A stretch of DNA of 14,756 nucleotides from JACVRX01 sp035697245. GTDB lineage: Bacteria; Actinomycetota; Actinomycetes; Jiangellales; Jiangellaceae. The translations under genes and the position numbers were made by a program. Location of the stretch: the NCBI GenBank assembly GCA_035697245.1, contig DASSDH010000142.1:1-14756 (forward strand), in the 5' to 3' direction. Shown piece by piece: positions 1-6,973 of this stretch. The stretch's first letter is position 1; each line of letters starts with the position of its first letter. The notes beneath the pieces are model-generated. The model was given only the letters and a program-made list of their open reading frames with translations. It did not search any database and had not been told where the DNA came from.

Positions 1-368
1 GACGAGGCGGTCTGTTCCGTCCGGGCCGAGAGTGTGCACATGAAAGTATCGGCCCGCGTCGTTGCCGATGATCTCGGCGAGCGAGCCGTCGCCAGTAAAG
101 TGCACGACCATATCCCCGTCGCCGTTGAATGAGGGGTTGAACGTGGGAATTGCCGAAAGCGACAGCACTTTAGGAGCCGGTGGCGCGGACCTCGAAGCCG
201 GTGGATTCGCCGCCGTTCCAGTTCAGCGACCGAACACCTTGGTAGGGGCGCAGGGTAATGACCGACGTCGGGGGGCCTGGCGGCGTCAAACTCGCCCGTC
301 GGCGGTTTGGACATGTCGTCGCCGATATCAGGGAAGGCATGGTCGGAGAGGGGTCCCCTTTCGCTCAC
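1..368 (-). pseudogene. Unidentified gene, partial and frameshifted
   Basis: This is an unrecognised minus-strand gene that runs off the left edge of the window. Three consecutive frames each look coding, with codons ending mostly in G or C. The first could start at GTG 366-368 or ATG 312-314 and includes MSKPPTGEFDAARPPDV. The next reads VITLRPYQGVRSLNWNGG and reaches TAA near 173. The third reads FNPSFNGDGDMVVHFTGDG, then EIIGNDAGRYFHVHTLG to the edge. Joining them needs one base change near 261-264 and another near 169-179. The joined product is hydrophilic and lacks membrane segments. I cannot assign a function. It may be a real decayed gene or an intact gene with sequencing indels, and the reconstruction itself is inference. 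Confidence 0.4.
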
Positions 369-402
369 TGTGACCCGGCCAGCGCACCCAGGCCTCCGAA
401 CC

Positions 403-479
403 GCCCCGCCCGTCCGCAGTTGCTCCGCGGCGGGCGGGGCGCACAACTAGCCCCGCCGATCCCGGCGACTCGGCGGGGC
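403..479 (-). terminator. Two tandem GC-rich hairpins
   Basis: Two inverted repeats lie just beyond the stop codon (495) of the small minus-strand gene. The first pairs GCCCCGCCCG (403-412) with CGGGCGGGGC (431-440). The second pairs GCCCCGCCG (450-458) with CGGCGGGGC (471-479) across a 12-nt loop. Both stems are perfect. There is no U-tract, which is usual for actinobacterial terminators, so function is inferred from position. They also separate this gene from the next minus-strand gene starting near 368. Confidence 0.45.
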
Positions 480-494
480 ATGTTCGTTGCGTGA

Positions 495-832
495 CTAGTC
501 GTGGCAGCGGAAGAACTCGTTCACGGTGCCATTCGGCCGAGCGTTGAAGTGCTCAGTGGAGTGGGCAGCGCGGGTCCGGCAGGCGAATACAGGCGTGTTG
601 GCCGGTCCAGCCCAAGGCGAGTGTCGCGATGTGTTCCTCGCAGTCGTGATCCCACACGATGCGGACCACGACCGGCATCGGCTGGCCGAACGTGTGCTCC
701 GGCACGCGGGGCGCCGGTCGAGTTGAGGGTGCCCTGGCGACCGGCCTCCCACGGCGGCGGCGACTTGACGTACTCCACTCTCCCAGTGTCGAACAGGAGT
801 TCGAACAAGTCCAGGCGGCCCCAGAACGGCAT
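495..832 (-). pseudogene. Small unidentified protein gene, frameshifted
   Basis: The product would be about 110 residues and I do not recognise the family. It probably starts at ATG 830-832 with MPFWGRLDLFELLFDTG and continues VEYVKSPPPWEAG in one frame. The sense then moves to a second frame (EHTFGQPMPVVVRIVWDHDC, then EEHIATLALGWTG) and finally to a third (STEHFNARPNGTV, NEFFRCHD, stop at 495). The switches fall near a four-base G run at 708-711 and near 592-603. All three segments keep GC-rich third positions, so the breaks are recent or are sequencing errors. The second frame has its own stop at 553, giving an alternative C-terminus. Tandem hairpins follow the third-frame stop, which supports 495 as the true end. 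Confidence 0.45.
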
Positions 833-887
833 TCGTTGGGGATGGCCTCCTGCTCGGCTCCCTGGCTTGGGGCCACAGGTAGGAGTC

Positions 888-1458
888 TCAGCGGTTGGCG
901 TCGAAGAGCGTTCCGGTCGTGTCGCCGTTCGGGTCGTAGACGTGGCGTATATCTCCTCGCTGTGCGGCTCCGAGCACGGCACGGTCTCGACGCTCTCGAC
1001 CACTTCCCCACGCCCGGGCAGCGAATCGGCGAGACAGTCGCCCGCCTCGACGTCGAGGACGGAGACCTCTTCGGCGTCCCCCTGCGCCGGCACGGAGGTC
1101 TCCACCGCCGGCGAAACGGTGTTCTCGGCCGCCGGCGAGGCGGCGCCCACCACCACCGGGCCGCCCCCACCGTGATCTCCACACTCCAATTCGAGAAGAG
1201 GATCACAAGGTTGACGATCAATAGGGACCACCACGGCTGCGCTGGTGATGATCCCCACAGCGCCACCATGCCGTTGGTGGCCTCGCCCCGCTCGGCGCGG
1301 CCACGACCGATGAAGCCGAGGATCAGGCCGATGATCCCGAGGATCCCGAGGATCCCGTAAAACCGGTAAGGGAACGGGGTAAAGCTGGCCACGACGCAGA
1401 TGATCCCGAGGATGAGCGCGGCACCGCTTCCGCCCCCTGAATCGGCGCCACCGCGCAA
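888..1458 (-). pseudogene. DUF4190-like membrane protein with C-terminal extracellular domain, frameshifted
   Basis: The N-terminal part from TTG 1456-1458 has two hydrophobic stretches typical of DUF4190 proteins (AALILGIICVVASF, ILGILGIIGLILGFIGRGRA), then NGMVALWG. The frame then alternates. IITSAAVVV lies in a second frame, LLIVNLVILFSNW returns to the first, and PVVVGAASPAAENTV goes back to the second. Next come AGDCLADSLPG and VESVETVPCSEPHSEEIYAT, a Cys-containing motif of the septum-formation type domain common in actinobacterial DUF4190 proteins. A third frame gives YDPNGDTTGTLFDANR and a stop at 888. The breaks map near C run 1253-1256, G run 1224-1226, C run 1164-1168 and 939-943. 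Three of four sit in homopolymers. If intact it would be a membrane-anchored protein with an outside domain. The domain may also be cut short at its end. Confidence 0.6.
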
Positions 1459-1500
1459 CAGAACACCCCCGGGCCACCAGGGTCCAGGGGTGCTGTGTTG
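1456..1500 (-). terminator. Imperfect 14-bp hairpin after the secreted-protein gene
   Basis: CAACAGAACACCCC (1456-1469) pairs with GGGGTGCTGTGTTG (1487-1500) with two mismatches. It lies six bases past the end of the secreted-protein gene on the minus strand, the expected place for a terminator. It overlaps the presumed TTG start of the next gene, so either that start is slightly wrong or the hairpin also influences its translation. Confidence 0.45.
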
Positions 1501-1505
1501 TGGCG

Positions 1506-1988
1506 TCAGGCGGCCGCGTGGGCCAGCGCCACAAAGCCGGTGATGGTGCCCACGCCTGTCGAGCCGTCCGATGTGCCGACGTCTACCCCGTGGCCGATGA
1601 TTCCCTCGTAGTCACCGGTGCCGCCGACGATCTGGACGGGCCCGGTGTTCGTGGAGTCATCCTCCTCGCCAAACGTGAGGAAGATGTGCTTGAGCATGTC
1701 GAAGGTGCCGCTGCCATCAGTGCACGTGTACGTCGTGCGAACGAGCAGGTTGCCCCCGCCGGACCGTGCCTGCTCGGAATGGGTGAACGCGGCCACCCTG
1801 ACGTCGTCCTCGAACGTGCCCGACGAGCAGAGGGGTTCGGTGGCGGTGAACGTGAACACGCCGGTCTCGAAGTCCAGCTGCTCGTTGATGGTGAATGAGA
1901 CGTTCTCGGCCGCATGCGCCGGTTGGGCGATAACGAACACGGCCAGCAGACCCATGACTGCGGCGCCGATCCTCAGCATTCGGTACAT
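1506..1988 (-). CDS. Secreted small beta-rich protein
   Basis: This encodes a 160-residue exported protein. The start at ATG 1986-1988 is chosen because a GGGGGA ribosome site lies six bases upstream and a standard signal peptide follows at once: MYRMLR, a hydrophobic core (IGAAVMGLLAVFVIA), and AHA before a likely cleavage after residue 26. The in-frame upstream extension to 2042 is Pro/Arg/Gly-rich and not signal-like. The mature part is rich in Thr, Gly and Asp with alternating hydrophobic residues. It has two cysteines (54 and 89) that could form a disulfide, and VGGTGDYEGIIGHG near residue 121. Such Gly-rich GGTG-Y motifs occur in allene-oxide-cyclase or dirigent-like barrels, but that link is only suggestive. 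The role is unknown. The gene is intact, unlike its downstream neighbours. Confidence 0.8.
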   Translation of the reverse strand: MYRMLRIGAAVMGLLAVFVIAQPAHAAENVSFTINEQLDFETGVFTFTATEPLCSSGTFEDDVRVAAFTHSEQARSGGGNLLVRTTYTCTDGSGTFDMLKHIFLTFGEEDDSTNTGPVQIVGGTGDYEGIIGHGVDVGTSDGSTGVGTITGFVALAHAAA

Positions 1989-2042
1989 GGCGATCCCCCA
2001 ACGTTGACCCCCACCGGGCCTGGGCGGCCGAAGCGCGGGCAT

Positions 2043-2287
2043 CTGGAGCGTGCGCCCGCAGAAATCTCGACATTCCCGAACATTCGCCGATTCCGCACGA
2101 TCTGGTGAGCCGGGTCGTACCTGCCGGGGTCGAGCGTTTCGTCGTGCTCCAGCTCGTCATGGCCGGCGCTCAGATCGCCGCGCCGGGACCGCTGCCTCTG
2201 CGGCGGGTCCCTGACGCAGGAGTACTCGACCGATCAAGGAAGCCCGTCACCATCCGTTTACGCAGGTCGTGCACGGGATGAGGCTCT
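2043..2287. other. Non-coding stretch before the tRNA-Ile remnant
   Basis: No convincing gene was found here. One plus frame is open but short and lacks a ribosome site. The minus-strand frame covering 2170-2418 includes the antisense of a tRNA and is treated as an artefact. The promoter of the secreted-protein gene should lie just right of 1988, but no clear -10/-35 pair was seen. Confidence 0.5.
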
Positions 2288-2336
2288 GTTCCCTGATACG
2301 GAAGAAGTCCCTGGTTCAAGTCCAGGTAGCCCACCA
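2288..2336 (+). pseudogene. 3' half of tRNA-Ile(GAU), 5' half missing
   Basis: The sequence from the anticodon arm to CCA matches what is expected for actinobacterial tRNA-Ile. There is a loop CTGATAC (2293-2299) with anticodon GAT and a stem with four of five pairs. A variable loop follows, then a perfect T stem CCTGG/CCAGG (2310-2314, 2322-2326) around loop TTCAAGT. The 3' acceptor strand is TAGCCCA with encoded CCA (2334-2336). No partner acceptor strand and no D arm can be found upstream. This is a remnant rather than a working tRNA. Integrases that use tRNA genes commonly leave such 3' pieces as attachment-site duplicates, so it may mark an old island boundary. That role is inference. 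Confidence 0.65.
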
Positions 2337-2374
2337 AACTGCCTTCGATCACGCCTTTCCTATCCTCGTGTGTC

Positions 2375-3118
2375 GTGGGCGAAGGGACCAGGCGGCTGGC
2401 CTGGGAGGGCTTGCTCAACGCGCGGGATCTCGGCGGCTATCGCACGGCCGACGGTCGGGAGACGCGGTGGGGCGCGATCGTCCGATCGGACAACTTGACG
2501 CCGTTGACCGCCGCCGGCCGGGCGGCTCTGCTCGCATATGGCGTCCGCTCGATCGTCGACCTGCGCCGGCCCGAGGAGGCGCGAGAACACCCGAACCCGT
2601 TCGCCGAACCGGGGTCGCACGGCCTCGGGTACCTCAATGTCCCGTTCGAGGACCCCGCCGTGTACGCCTTCTCCGAGGAACCGGAGTCGCTCACCGTCGT
2701 CTACCAGCTGATGCTGGACCACTATCGGTCGCGCGTTGCTGACGTCATGACGTCGGTCGCTGACGCGCCACCGGGCGGAGTCCTGATTCACTGCATGGGC
2801 GGCAAGGATCGAACCGGCCTGGTGTCCGCCCTCTTGCTGGACCTGGCCGGAGTAGACCGCGAGACGATCGCGGCCGACTACGCCGTGACCCAGGATTACC
2901 TGCGCGAACGCGACGACGAGTGGGTGCGGACAGGCCCCGGCGAGCGGGCCGAGCGGGAGCGGCTTGTGGCCAAGTTCAGCGCGAAGGCGGAGGTCATGTG
3001 GGCTGTACTGGCTCAGATCGACGACTGCTTTGGCAGTGTCGAGCGCTACCTGCTCCAAGCAGGTGTGCCTGCAGATCGCATCACCGGTCTTCGTCGGAGG
3101 CTCGTTGCCGGTTCGTAG
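2375..3118 (+). CDS. Tyrosine-protein phosphatase (Y_phosphatase3 family)
   Basis: This is a 247-residue cytoplasmic protein predicted to remove phosphate from phosphotyrosine, or possibly from other phosphoesters. The N-terminus carries the family signature NARDLGGYRTADG (residues 15-27) followed by RWGAIVRSDNL. The P-loop is HCMGGKDRTG (139-148), with Cys140 as nucleophile and Arg146 binding phosphate. Asp145 inside the loop is typical of the MptpB/SiwPTP group, some of which also act on phosphoserine or lipid phosphates. Length is normal for the family. The start is GTG 2375, which leaves the DLGG motif at the usual distance. I see no good ribosome site, so a leaderless transcript is possible. 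It begins 38 bases after the tRNA-Ile remnant and converges with the reductase gene. Confidence 0.9.
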   Translation: MGEGTRRLAWEGLLNARDLGGYRTADGRETRWGAIVRSDNLTPLTAAGRAALLAYGVRSIVDLRRPEEAREHPNPFAEPGSHGLGYLNVPFEDPAVYAFSEEPESLTVVYQLMLDHYRSRVADVMTSVADAPPGGVLIHCMGGKDRTGLVSALLLDLAGVDRETIAADYAVTQDYLRERDDEWVRTGPGERAERERLVAKFSAKAEVMWAVLAQIDDCFGSVERYLLQAGVPADRITGLRRRLVAGS

Positions 3119-3142
3119 GTCCTGACATCGAGAGCACTGAAC

Positions 3143-4129
3143 TCAGCGCCGGCGCTTCGACTGAGGAGCGGTTGCGCGGTCGAGGGCGTCGAGCTCGTCA
3201 TCGTCGAGGCTGAACGTGAGCGCTTCGGCGTTCTGCCTCGCCTGGCCGGCGTTCTTGGCGCCCGCAATGGGCAGTACTCCTTCCTGCTGCATCAGCCAGC
3301 GCAGGGCGACCTGGCTCGGTCCCGTGCCGTGACGGCCGCCGATCTCGAGGAGCAACTCGAGCAGATCGTTCAAGACGGCGAGGTTCTTCCCGCGGAAATG
3401 GCGCATGTATCGACGCCATCCAGCGGGCCGAGCGGTTGCCGAGTACTTGCCCGTGAGCGCGCCGGCGGCAAGGGGCATATAGGCGATCAGTGTGACGTCC
3501 AGCTCCCGGCATGTGTCGAGCACACCGTTGATATCCGGATCACGGTGCAGCAGCGAGTATTGGACCTGGTTCGATGCGAGCGGCAGGCCCCGCCTGGCGA
3601 GCTCCGCATGGGCGGTGCGCATCTGTTTGGCGCTGTAATTACTCACCCCGGCGGCCCGGATCTTGCCTGCCTCCACCGCGTCAGCCATCAGGTTCATCAG
3701 CTTGCGGATCGACATCCATGGGAACGGATAGTGGATTTGATACAGATCGATCCGGGTTCGCTGCAGCCGATGGAGGCTCTCATCGAGTGCGACGGGAAGG
3801 CTGCGCTCGCGGGAGAAGTTGCCCAACGGGAACTTCGTCGCCACGACGAGGTCTTTGCCCCTGGTCAGCTCACCGACCCGACGCTCGGAGACTCCCTTGC
3901 CGTACATCGCTGCGGTGTCGAGAAAGTTCACGCCGGCTGCCAGGCTGACCTCGAGTGCGGCCCGCTGCTCGTCCGCCGTGCTGGTGGGCCCGTAGGCGCT
4001 GCGAGCTGGGCTCCACCACGGCGCGGTCGACATGTCACCCCAAACCATCGCTCCGATCCCGAGTTTGGAGACCTGGATATCCGTGCGTCCCAACGTGATG
4101 GAGGTCGGGTCCTGGGGTCCTTCGGTCAT
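3143..4129 (-). CDS. Aldo/keto reductase
   Basis: This is a 328-residue NAD(P)H-dependent oxidoreductase of the aldo/keto reductase superfamily, a soluble TIM barrel that reduces aldehydes or ketones. The catalytic tetrad is complete: Asp71 and Tyr76 in FLDTAAMYG, Lys99 in VVATKF, and His133 in DLYQIHYP. The N-terminus has the strand LGRTDIQVSKLGIGAMVWG. The C-terminal cofactor loop is ALRWLMQQEGVLPIAGAKN, where other members often have IPG. The substrate cannot be read from sequence. The start ATG 4127-4129 has a GAGGT site seven bases upstream. It is divergent from the 4263 gene, with a 133-bp shared promoter region, and converges on the phosphatase gene with a 24-bp gap. Confidence 0.92.
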   Translation of the reverse strand: MTEGPQDPTSITLGRTDIQVSKLGIGAMVWGDMSTAPWWSPARSAYGPTSTADEQRAALEVSLAAGVNFLDTAAMYGKGVSERRVGELTRGKDLVVATKFPLGNFSRERSLPVALDESLHRLQRTRIDLYQIHYPFPWMSIRKLMNLMADAVEAGKIRAAGVSNYSAKQMRTAHAELARRGLPLASNQVQYSLLHRDPDINGVLDTCRELDVTLIAYMPLAAGALTGKYSATARPAGWRRYMRHFRGKNLAVLNDLLELLLEIGGRHGTGPSQVALRWLMQQEGVLPIAGAKNAGQARQNAEALTFSLDDDELDALDRATAPQSKRRR

Positions 4130-4262
4130 TTGGGCACCTCAATCCGGACCGGTGAAGTCAGTCCGCCAATCGTGCATCACATGTTGCCCGGGGCCGTGCA
4201 GCACTCGACGCGCTGCGACCGCGGCCGTAGCGTGCGGGGGAAAGTCGACAAGGAGGTCGGGA

Positions 4263-4871
4263 ATGTTCGTTCAGGTCATCAAGGGGCAGGTGTCCGATGC
4301 GGCAGACGTCCAGGCTGCGTGGAACCGTTGGCTCGATGAGACATCCCCCGGCGCGATCGGCTGGCTCGGCACAACGGCCGGTGTGACGGACGACGGCACA
4401 TTCGTCGCACTCGCGCGCTTCGAGTCCGAGGAGGCGGCCCGACGAAACAGCGAGCGCTCCGAGCAGGACCAATGGTGGCGTGAGACCGCCAAGCTCTATA
4501 CCGGCGACGTCACCTTTCACGACTGCCCAGAGGTCGTGCAGATGGGACCCGGCGGGTCTAACGACGCCGGCTTCGTCCAAGTGATCGAGGGTCGCATCAG
4601 GGACATCGAGCGGTGGCGGCAGATGAGCGAGCGTTGGGAGTCCATGGGAAGTGACTTCCGCCCGGACGTCATCGGCGGTGTCGTGGCCCTCCACGGCGAC
4701 GGCGGTTACACGAACGCGGTCTACTTCACCTCCGAGGCAGAGGCCCGTGAGGGCGAGCAGAAGGACATGCCACCGGAGATGAAGGCCATGTGGGAGGAGG
4801 AGATGTCGCTGCACGAAGGCGAGCCCACCTACTACGACCTCCGCAAGCCCTGGCTGGCGTCGCCGAGCTAA
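4263..4871 (+). CDS. Duplicated ferredoxin-fold-like protein of unknown function
   Basis: This is a 202-residue soluble protein made of two related halves. Residues 1-92 begin MFVQVIKGQVSD and residues 103-192 begin GFVQVIEGRIRD. Each half continues with an amphipathic helix and a strand segment (FVALARFESEEAARR, TNAVYFTSEAEAREG). This looks like a tandem of dimeric alpha/beta-barrel (ABM/EthD-like) folds, in which the duplication would replace a dimer. The first half has GWLGTTAGVTDDG, a motif I associate with uncharacterised actinobacterial proteins. Haem or quinol binding is possible for the fold but no ligand residue is evident. ATG 4263 has a perfect AAGGAGG site at 4250-4256, which fixes the start. 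The stop lies nine bases from the end of the convergent sigma-factor gene. Confidence 0.85.
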   Translation: MFVQVIKGQVSDAADVQAAWNRWLDETSPGAIGWLGTTAGVTDDGTFVALARFESEEAARRNSERSEQDQWWRETAKLYTGDVTFHDCPEVVQMGPGGSNDAGFVQVIEGRIRDIERWRQMSERWESMGSDFRPDVIGGVVALHGDGGYTNAVYFTSEAEAREGEQKDMPPEMKAMWEEEMSLHEGEPTYYDLRKPWLASPS

Positions 4872-4880
4872 GCCAGCGGC

Positions 4881-6143
4881 TCACCCGAGGGCGCGTTCCT
4901 CGGCGGTCGTCAGACAGCGCGTCAGAAAGGCCCGCTCCGGTTCGTTGCCGACGAACTCGAGCGCTCTCCGGTACGCCCTCGCGGCCTCGCGGTAACGGCC
5001 CAGCCGGTCGAGCAACCGGCCGCGTGCGGCATGGAGCGGGTGATACTGGTCCAGGCCCGCCCCGGCGAGGTCGTCGAGCAGACGGAGGCCGTAGGCCGGC
5101 CCGTGCACCATCGCCACGGCGACCGCCCGGTTCAGTTCGACGACCGGCGACGGCGCGGTTTCGCGCAGGGCGTCATAGAGGCCGACGATCTGAACCCAGT
5201 CCGTTGTCTCGACCGTCGCTGCCTCGTCGTGAACCGCCGCAATTGCCGCTTGCAGTGCATATGGACCCGGCGGTCCACCGGTCAGGGCCGCGACCACCAG
5301 CGAGCGGCCCTCCTCGATCTGCGCCCGGTCCCACTGGGAGCGGTCCTGGTCCTCGAGCAGCACGAGCTCGCCGGCTTCATCCGTGCGAGTGGCCCGCCGC
5401 GCGTCGATGAGCAGCATCAACGCGAGCAGCCCGGCCACCTCGCGTTCGGCCGGCAGGAGGCGGTGCAGGATGCGGCCCAGCCGGATCGCCTCGTCGGCGA
5501 GCTCCGGGCGAATCAGGGCCGGACCGTGGCTCGCGGCGTACGCCTCGGTGAAGACCACATAGACGACGCTCAGCACCGCGGGCAGCCGGGTCGGCAGCTC
5601 GTCCGCCGACGGCACGCGGTACGGGATCCCGGCTTCCCGGATCTTTCGTTTGGCCCGCACCAGGCGTTGGGCCATGGTCGTGTCGGGAACCAGGAAGGCC
5701 CGGGCGACCTCCGCCGTCGACAGCCCGGCCAGGTAGCGAAGCGTCAACGCGACTCTGGCTTCGGCGGCCAACGCTGGGTGGCAGCAGGTGAAGAACAACC
5801 GCAGGCGGTCGTCACCGATCACATCCGGGTCGCCGGCCGGAGCGTCGAAGCGCTCGGTCTCGGCCCGCTCCGCCTCGACCCTGAGGATGGCCAGCTTGGC
5901 GGCGTAGGTCTGTCGACGTCGCAGCAGGTCGACTGCCCGCCGGCGCGCCGTGGTCAGCAGCCAGCCGGCCGGGTTGTCGGGTACGCCGTCGACCGGCCAG
6001 CGCTCGAGGGCGACCGCGATCGCTTCGGCGGCGACCTCCTCGGCCAGGTCAAGATCCCCGACCCAGCGGACGAGGGTGGCGAGCAGCCGCCCCCATTCCT
6101 CCCGGAAGACGGCTTCCGCGGAGTCGGCTGCCCGCCCGCTCAT
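4881..6143 (-). CDS. ECF42-type RNA polymerase sigma factor with C-terminal TPR extension
   Basis: This is a 420-residue extracytoplasmic-function sigma factor, far longer than the usual ~200. Region 2 covers about residues 10-80 (LAEEVAAEAIAVALERWP, then PAGWLLTTARRRAVDLLRR). The linker has FFTCCHPAL (117-125), a hallmark of the ECF41/42-like long groups. Region 4 (about 130-172) has the helix-turn-helix STAEVARAFLVPDTTMAQR. The remainder (185-420) is helical and TPR-like, with the WVQIVGLYDAL and SPVVELNRAVAVAM motifs. In ECF42 the extension is known to control activity, and no anti-sigma factor is needed. It starts 13 bases after the YCII/DGPF stop, so the two are one operon, the diagnostic ECF42 arrangement. 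No strong ribosome site is seen, so translation is probably coupled. The target genes are unknown. Confidence 0.94.
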   Translation of the reverse strand: MSGRAADSAEAVFREEWGRLLATLVRWVGDLDLAEEVAAEAIAVALERWPVDGVPDNPAGWLLTTARRRAVDLLRRRQTYAAKLAILRVEAERAETERFDAPAGDPDVIGDDRLRLFFTCCHPALAAEARVALTLRYLAGLSTAEVARAFLVPDTTMAQRLVRAKRKIREAGIPYRVPSADELPTRLPAVLSVVYVVFTEAYAASHGPALIRPELADEAIRLGRILHRLLPAEREVAGLLALMLLIDARRATRTDEAGELVLLEDQDRSQWDRAQIEEGRSLVVAALTGGPPGPYALQAAIAAVHDEAATVETTDWVQIVGLYDALRETAPSPVVELNRAVAVAMVHGPAYGLRLLDDLAGAGLDQYHPLHAARGRLLDRLGRYREAARAYRRALEFVGNEPERAFLTRCLTTAEERALG

Positions 6144-6156
6144 CGTCGGGTCACTG

Positions 6157-6507
6157 CTACGCGTCGAACTCCATGACCGGACGAACCTCCATCGACCCGT
6201 ACTTCGCGCCGGGGCAGCGGGCCGCCCAGTCGAGTGCGGTGTCGAGGTCGGGTACGTCGATTAGGTAGAACCCACCGAGCACCTCGCGGGTCTCGGCGAA
6301 CGGCCCGTCGGTGACCACGCGCTCGTCGCCCTTGAGCCGAACCGTCGTCGCTGTCTGCGACGGCTGCAGTGCCTCTCCGGCCAGATGGACACCGGAGTCC
6401 TTGATGGCCTTGGTGTAGGCGTACCACTCGGCCATGGACGCATCGATCTCATCCTGCGGGGGTGGTGCCGTCGATTCCTCGCTGTAGATCAACAGCAGAT
6501 ACTGCAT
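6157..6507 (-). CDS. YCII-related DGPF-domain protein
   Basis: This is a 116-residue small soluble protein of the YCII/DGPF family with a ferredoxin-like fold. It starts MQYLLLIYSEE, has the naming motif VTDGPFAETRE (residues 65-75), then GGFYLIDVPDLDTALDWA and ends in VRPVMEF. The family is related to chlorinated-muconolactone enzymes (YciI), but a catalytic role for the DGPF group is not established. One or more such genes accompany ECF42 sigma factors and are usually their regulon members. Here it is first in the operon and immediately upstream of the sigma gene. The start is ATG 6505-6507 with GAGGAGG seven bases upstream. Confidence 0.93.
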   Translation of the reverse strand: MQYLLLIYSEESTAPPPQDEIDASMAEWYAYTKAIKDSGVHLAGEALQPSQTATTVRLKGDERVVTDGPFAETREVLGGFYLIDVPDLDTALDWAARCPGAKYGSMEVRPVMEFDA

Positions 6508-6560
6508 GTCTGGCCCTCCTCGGGGGTCCTCGTGGGGCGGCCCGGTGCCGCCTCATCATG

Positions 6561-6589
6561 ACGACGAATGGGCTCGCCTGTCATCGACG
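6561..6589 (-). promoter_or_regulatory. Candidate ECF-type promoter for the DGPF-sigma operon
   Basis: On the minus strand CGTCGA (6584-6589) and CGTCGT (6561-6566) are 17 bases apart. This resembles TGTCGA/CGTC-type ECF promoters, and autoregulation would be expected. One -35 base differs from TGTCGA and GC-rich DNA offers many chance matches. The rest of the 6508-6813 gap shows no gene or hairpin I can support. Confidence 0.27.
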
Positions 6590-6813
6590 TGCCGCCACCC
6601 ACATTTCGCCGCAATCCTCTACCCGAGTTGGAGAGGGCGGTGCAGCTGCTCGGGATGGGCGTCGCTTCGGCTCACCGCCGTGACCACTGCGCCGGTCATG
6701 ACCTCAGATTAGACAGCTGCCAAGGGGCAGGGCAGTCTCGACCTCGGAGTGGTGCGGAGCACGCGCTGCGTTAGCCTGCGGTGACCCACGACCGTCCCGA
6801 GAGGTTGCTGACC

Positions 6814-6954
6814 GTGATCAACAAGAAGGTCCTCATCACCGCGCTCGTCGCCATAGCCGGGTACCTGGGCTACAAGCGGGTCCAGGCCGACAAGGCTGAG
6901 CAGGACCTGTGGGCCGAGGCCACCGATCCGGTGGCGCCGCGCGACCGTCAGTAG
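6814..6954 (+). CDS. DLW-39 family small membrane-anchored protein
   Basis: This 46-residue protein is too small for many gene finders. After VINKK comes one hydrophobic segment (VLITALVAIAGYLGY), a basic turn (KRVQ), then ADKAEQDLWAEATDPV, which contains the DLW signature of the family. It is expected to sit in the membrane by its N-terminus. Its function is unknown. In many actinobacteria it lies near gyrA, tRNA-Ile and tRNA-Ala, and here both a tRNA-Ile remnant and a tRNA-Ala are within 5 kb. The start GTG 6814 is preferred because GAGAGG lies nine bases upstream. An in-frame TTG at 6805 directly touches that site. The PHP gene begins 19 bases after the stop, so the pair is probably cotranscribed. 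Confidence 0.87.
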   Translation: MINKKVLITALVAIAGYLGYKRVQADKAEQDLWAEATDPVAPRDRQ

Positions 6955-6973
6955 CTCGAACTCCGGGGCCGAG

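Noticed and set aside
2260..2336. Full-length tRNA-Ile
   Set aside because: Only the anticodon arm, T arm and 3' acceptor strand can be drawn. No D arm or matching 5' acceptor strand exists upstream, so it was kept as a remnant.
2170..2418. Minus-strand open frame containing YLDLNQGLLPYQG
   Set aside because: This peptide is the antisense reading of a tRNA T arm and anticodon arm. Similar spurious proteins arise opposite many tRNA genes. It also overlaps the phosphatase start.
4163..4262. Riboswitch or attenuator ahead of the duplicated-domain gene
   Set aside because: No conserved aptamer motif or stable stem competing with the ribosome site could be identified.
3329..4339. Plus-strand open frame of 336 codons
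   Set aside because: It is antisense to the aldo/keto reductase with its full catalytic tetrad, and has no recognisable motif.
5031..6176. Long plus-strand open frame of 381 codons
   Set aside because: It is antisense to the ECF42 sigma factor, whose domains are unmistakable. Long antisense frames are normal in GC-rich DNA.
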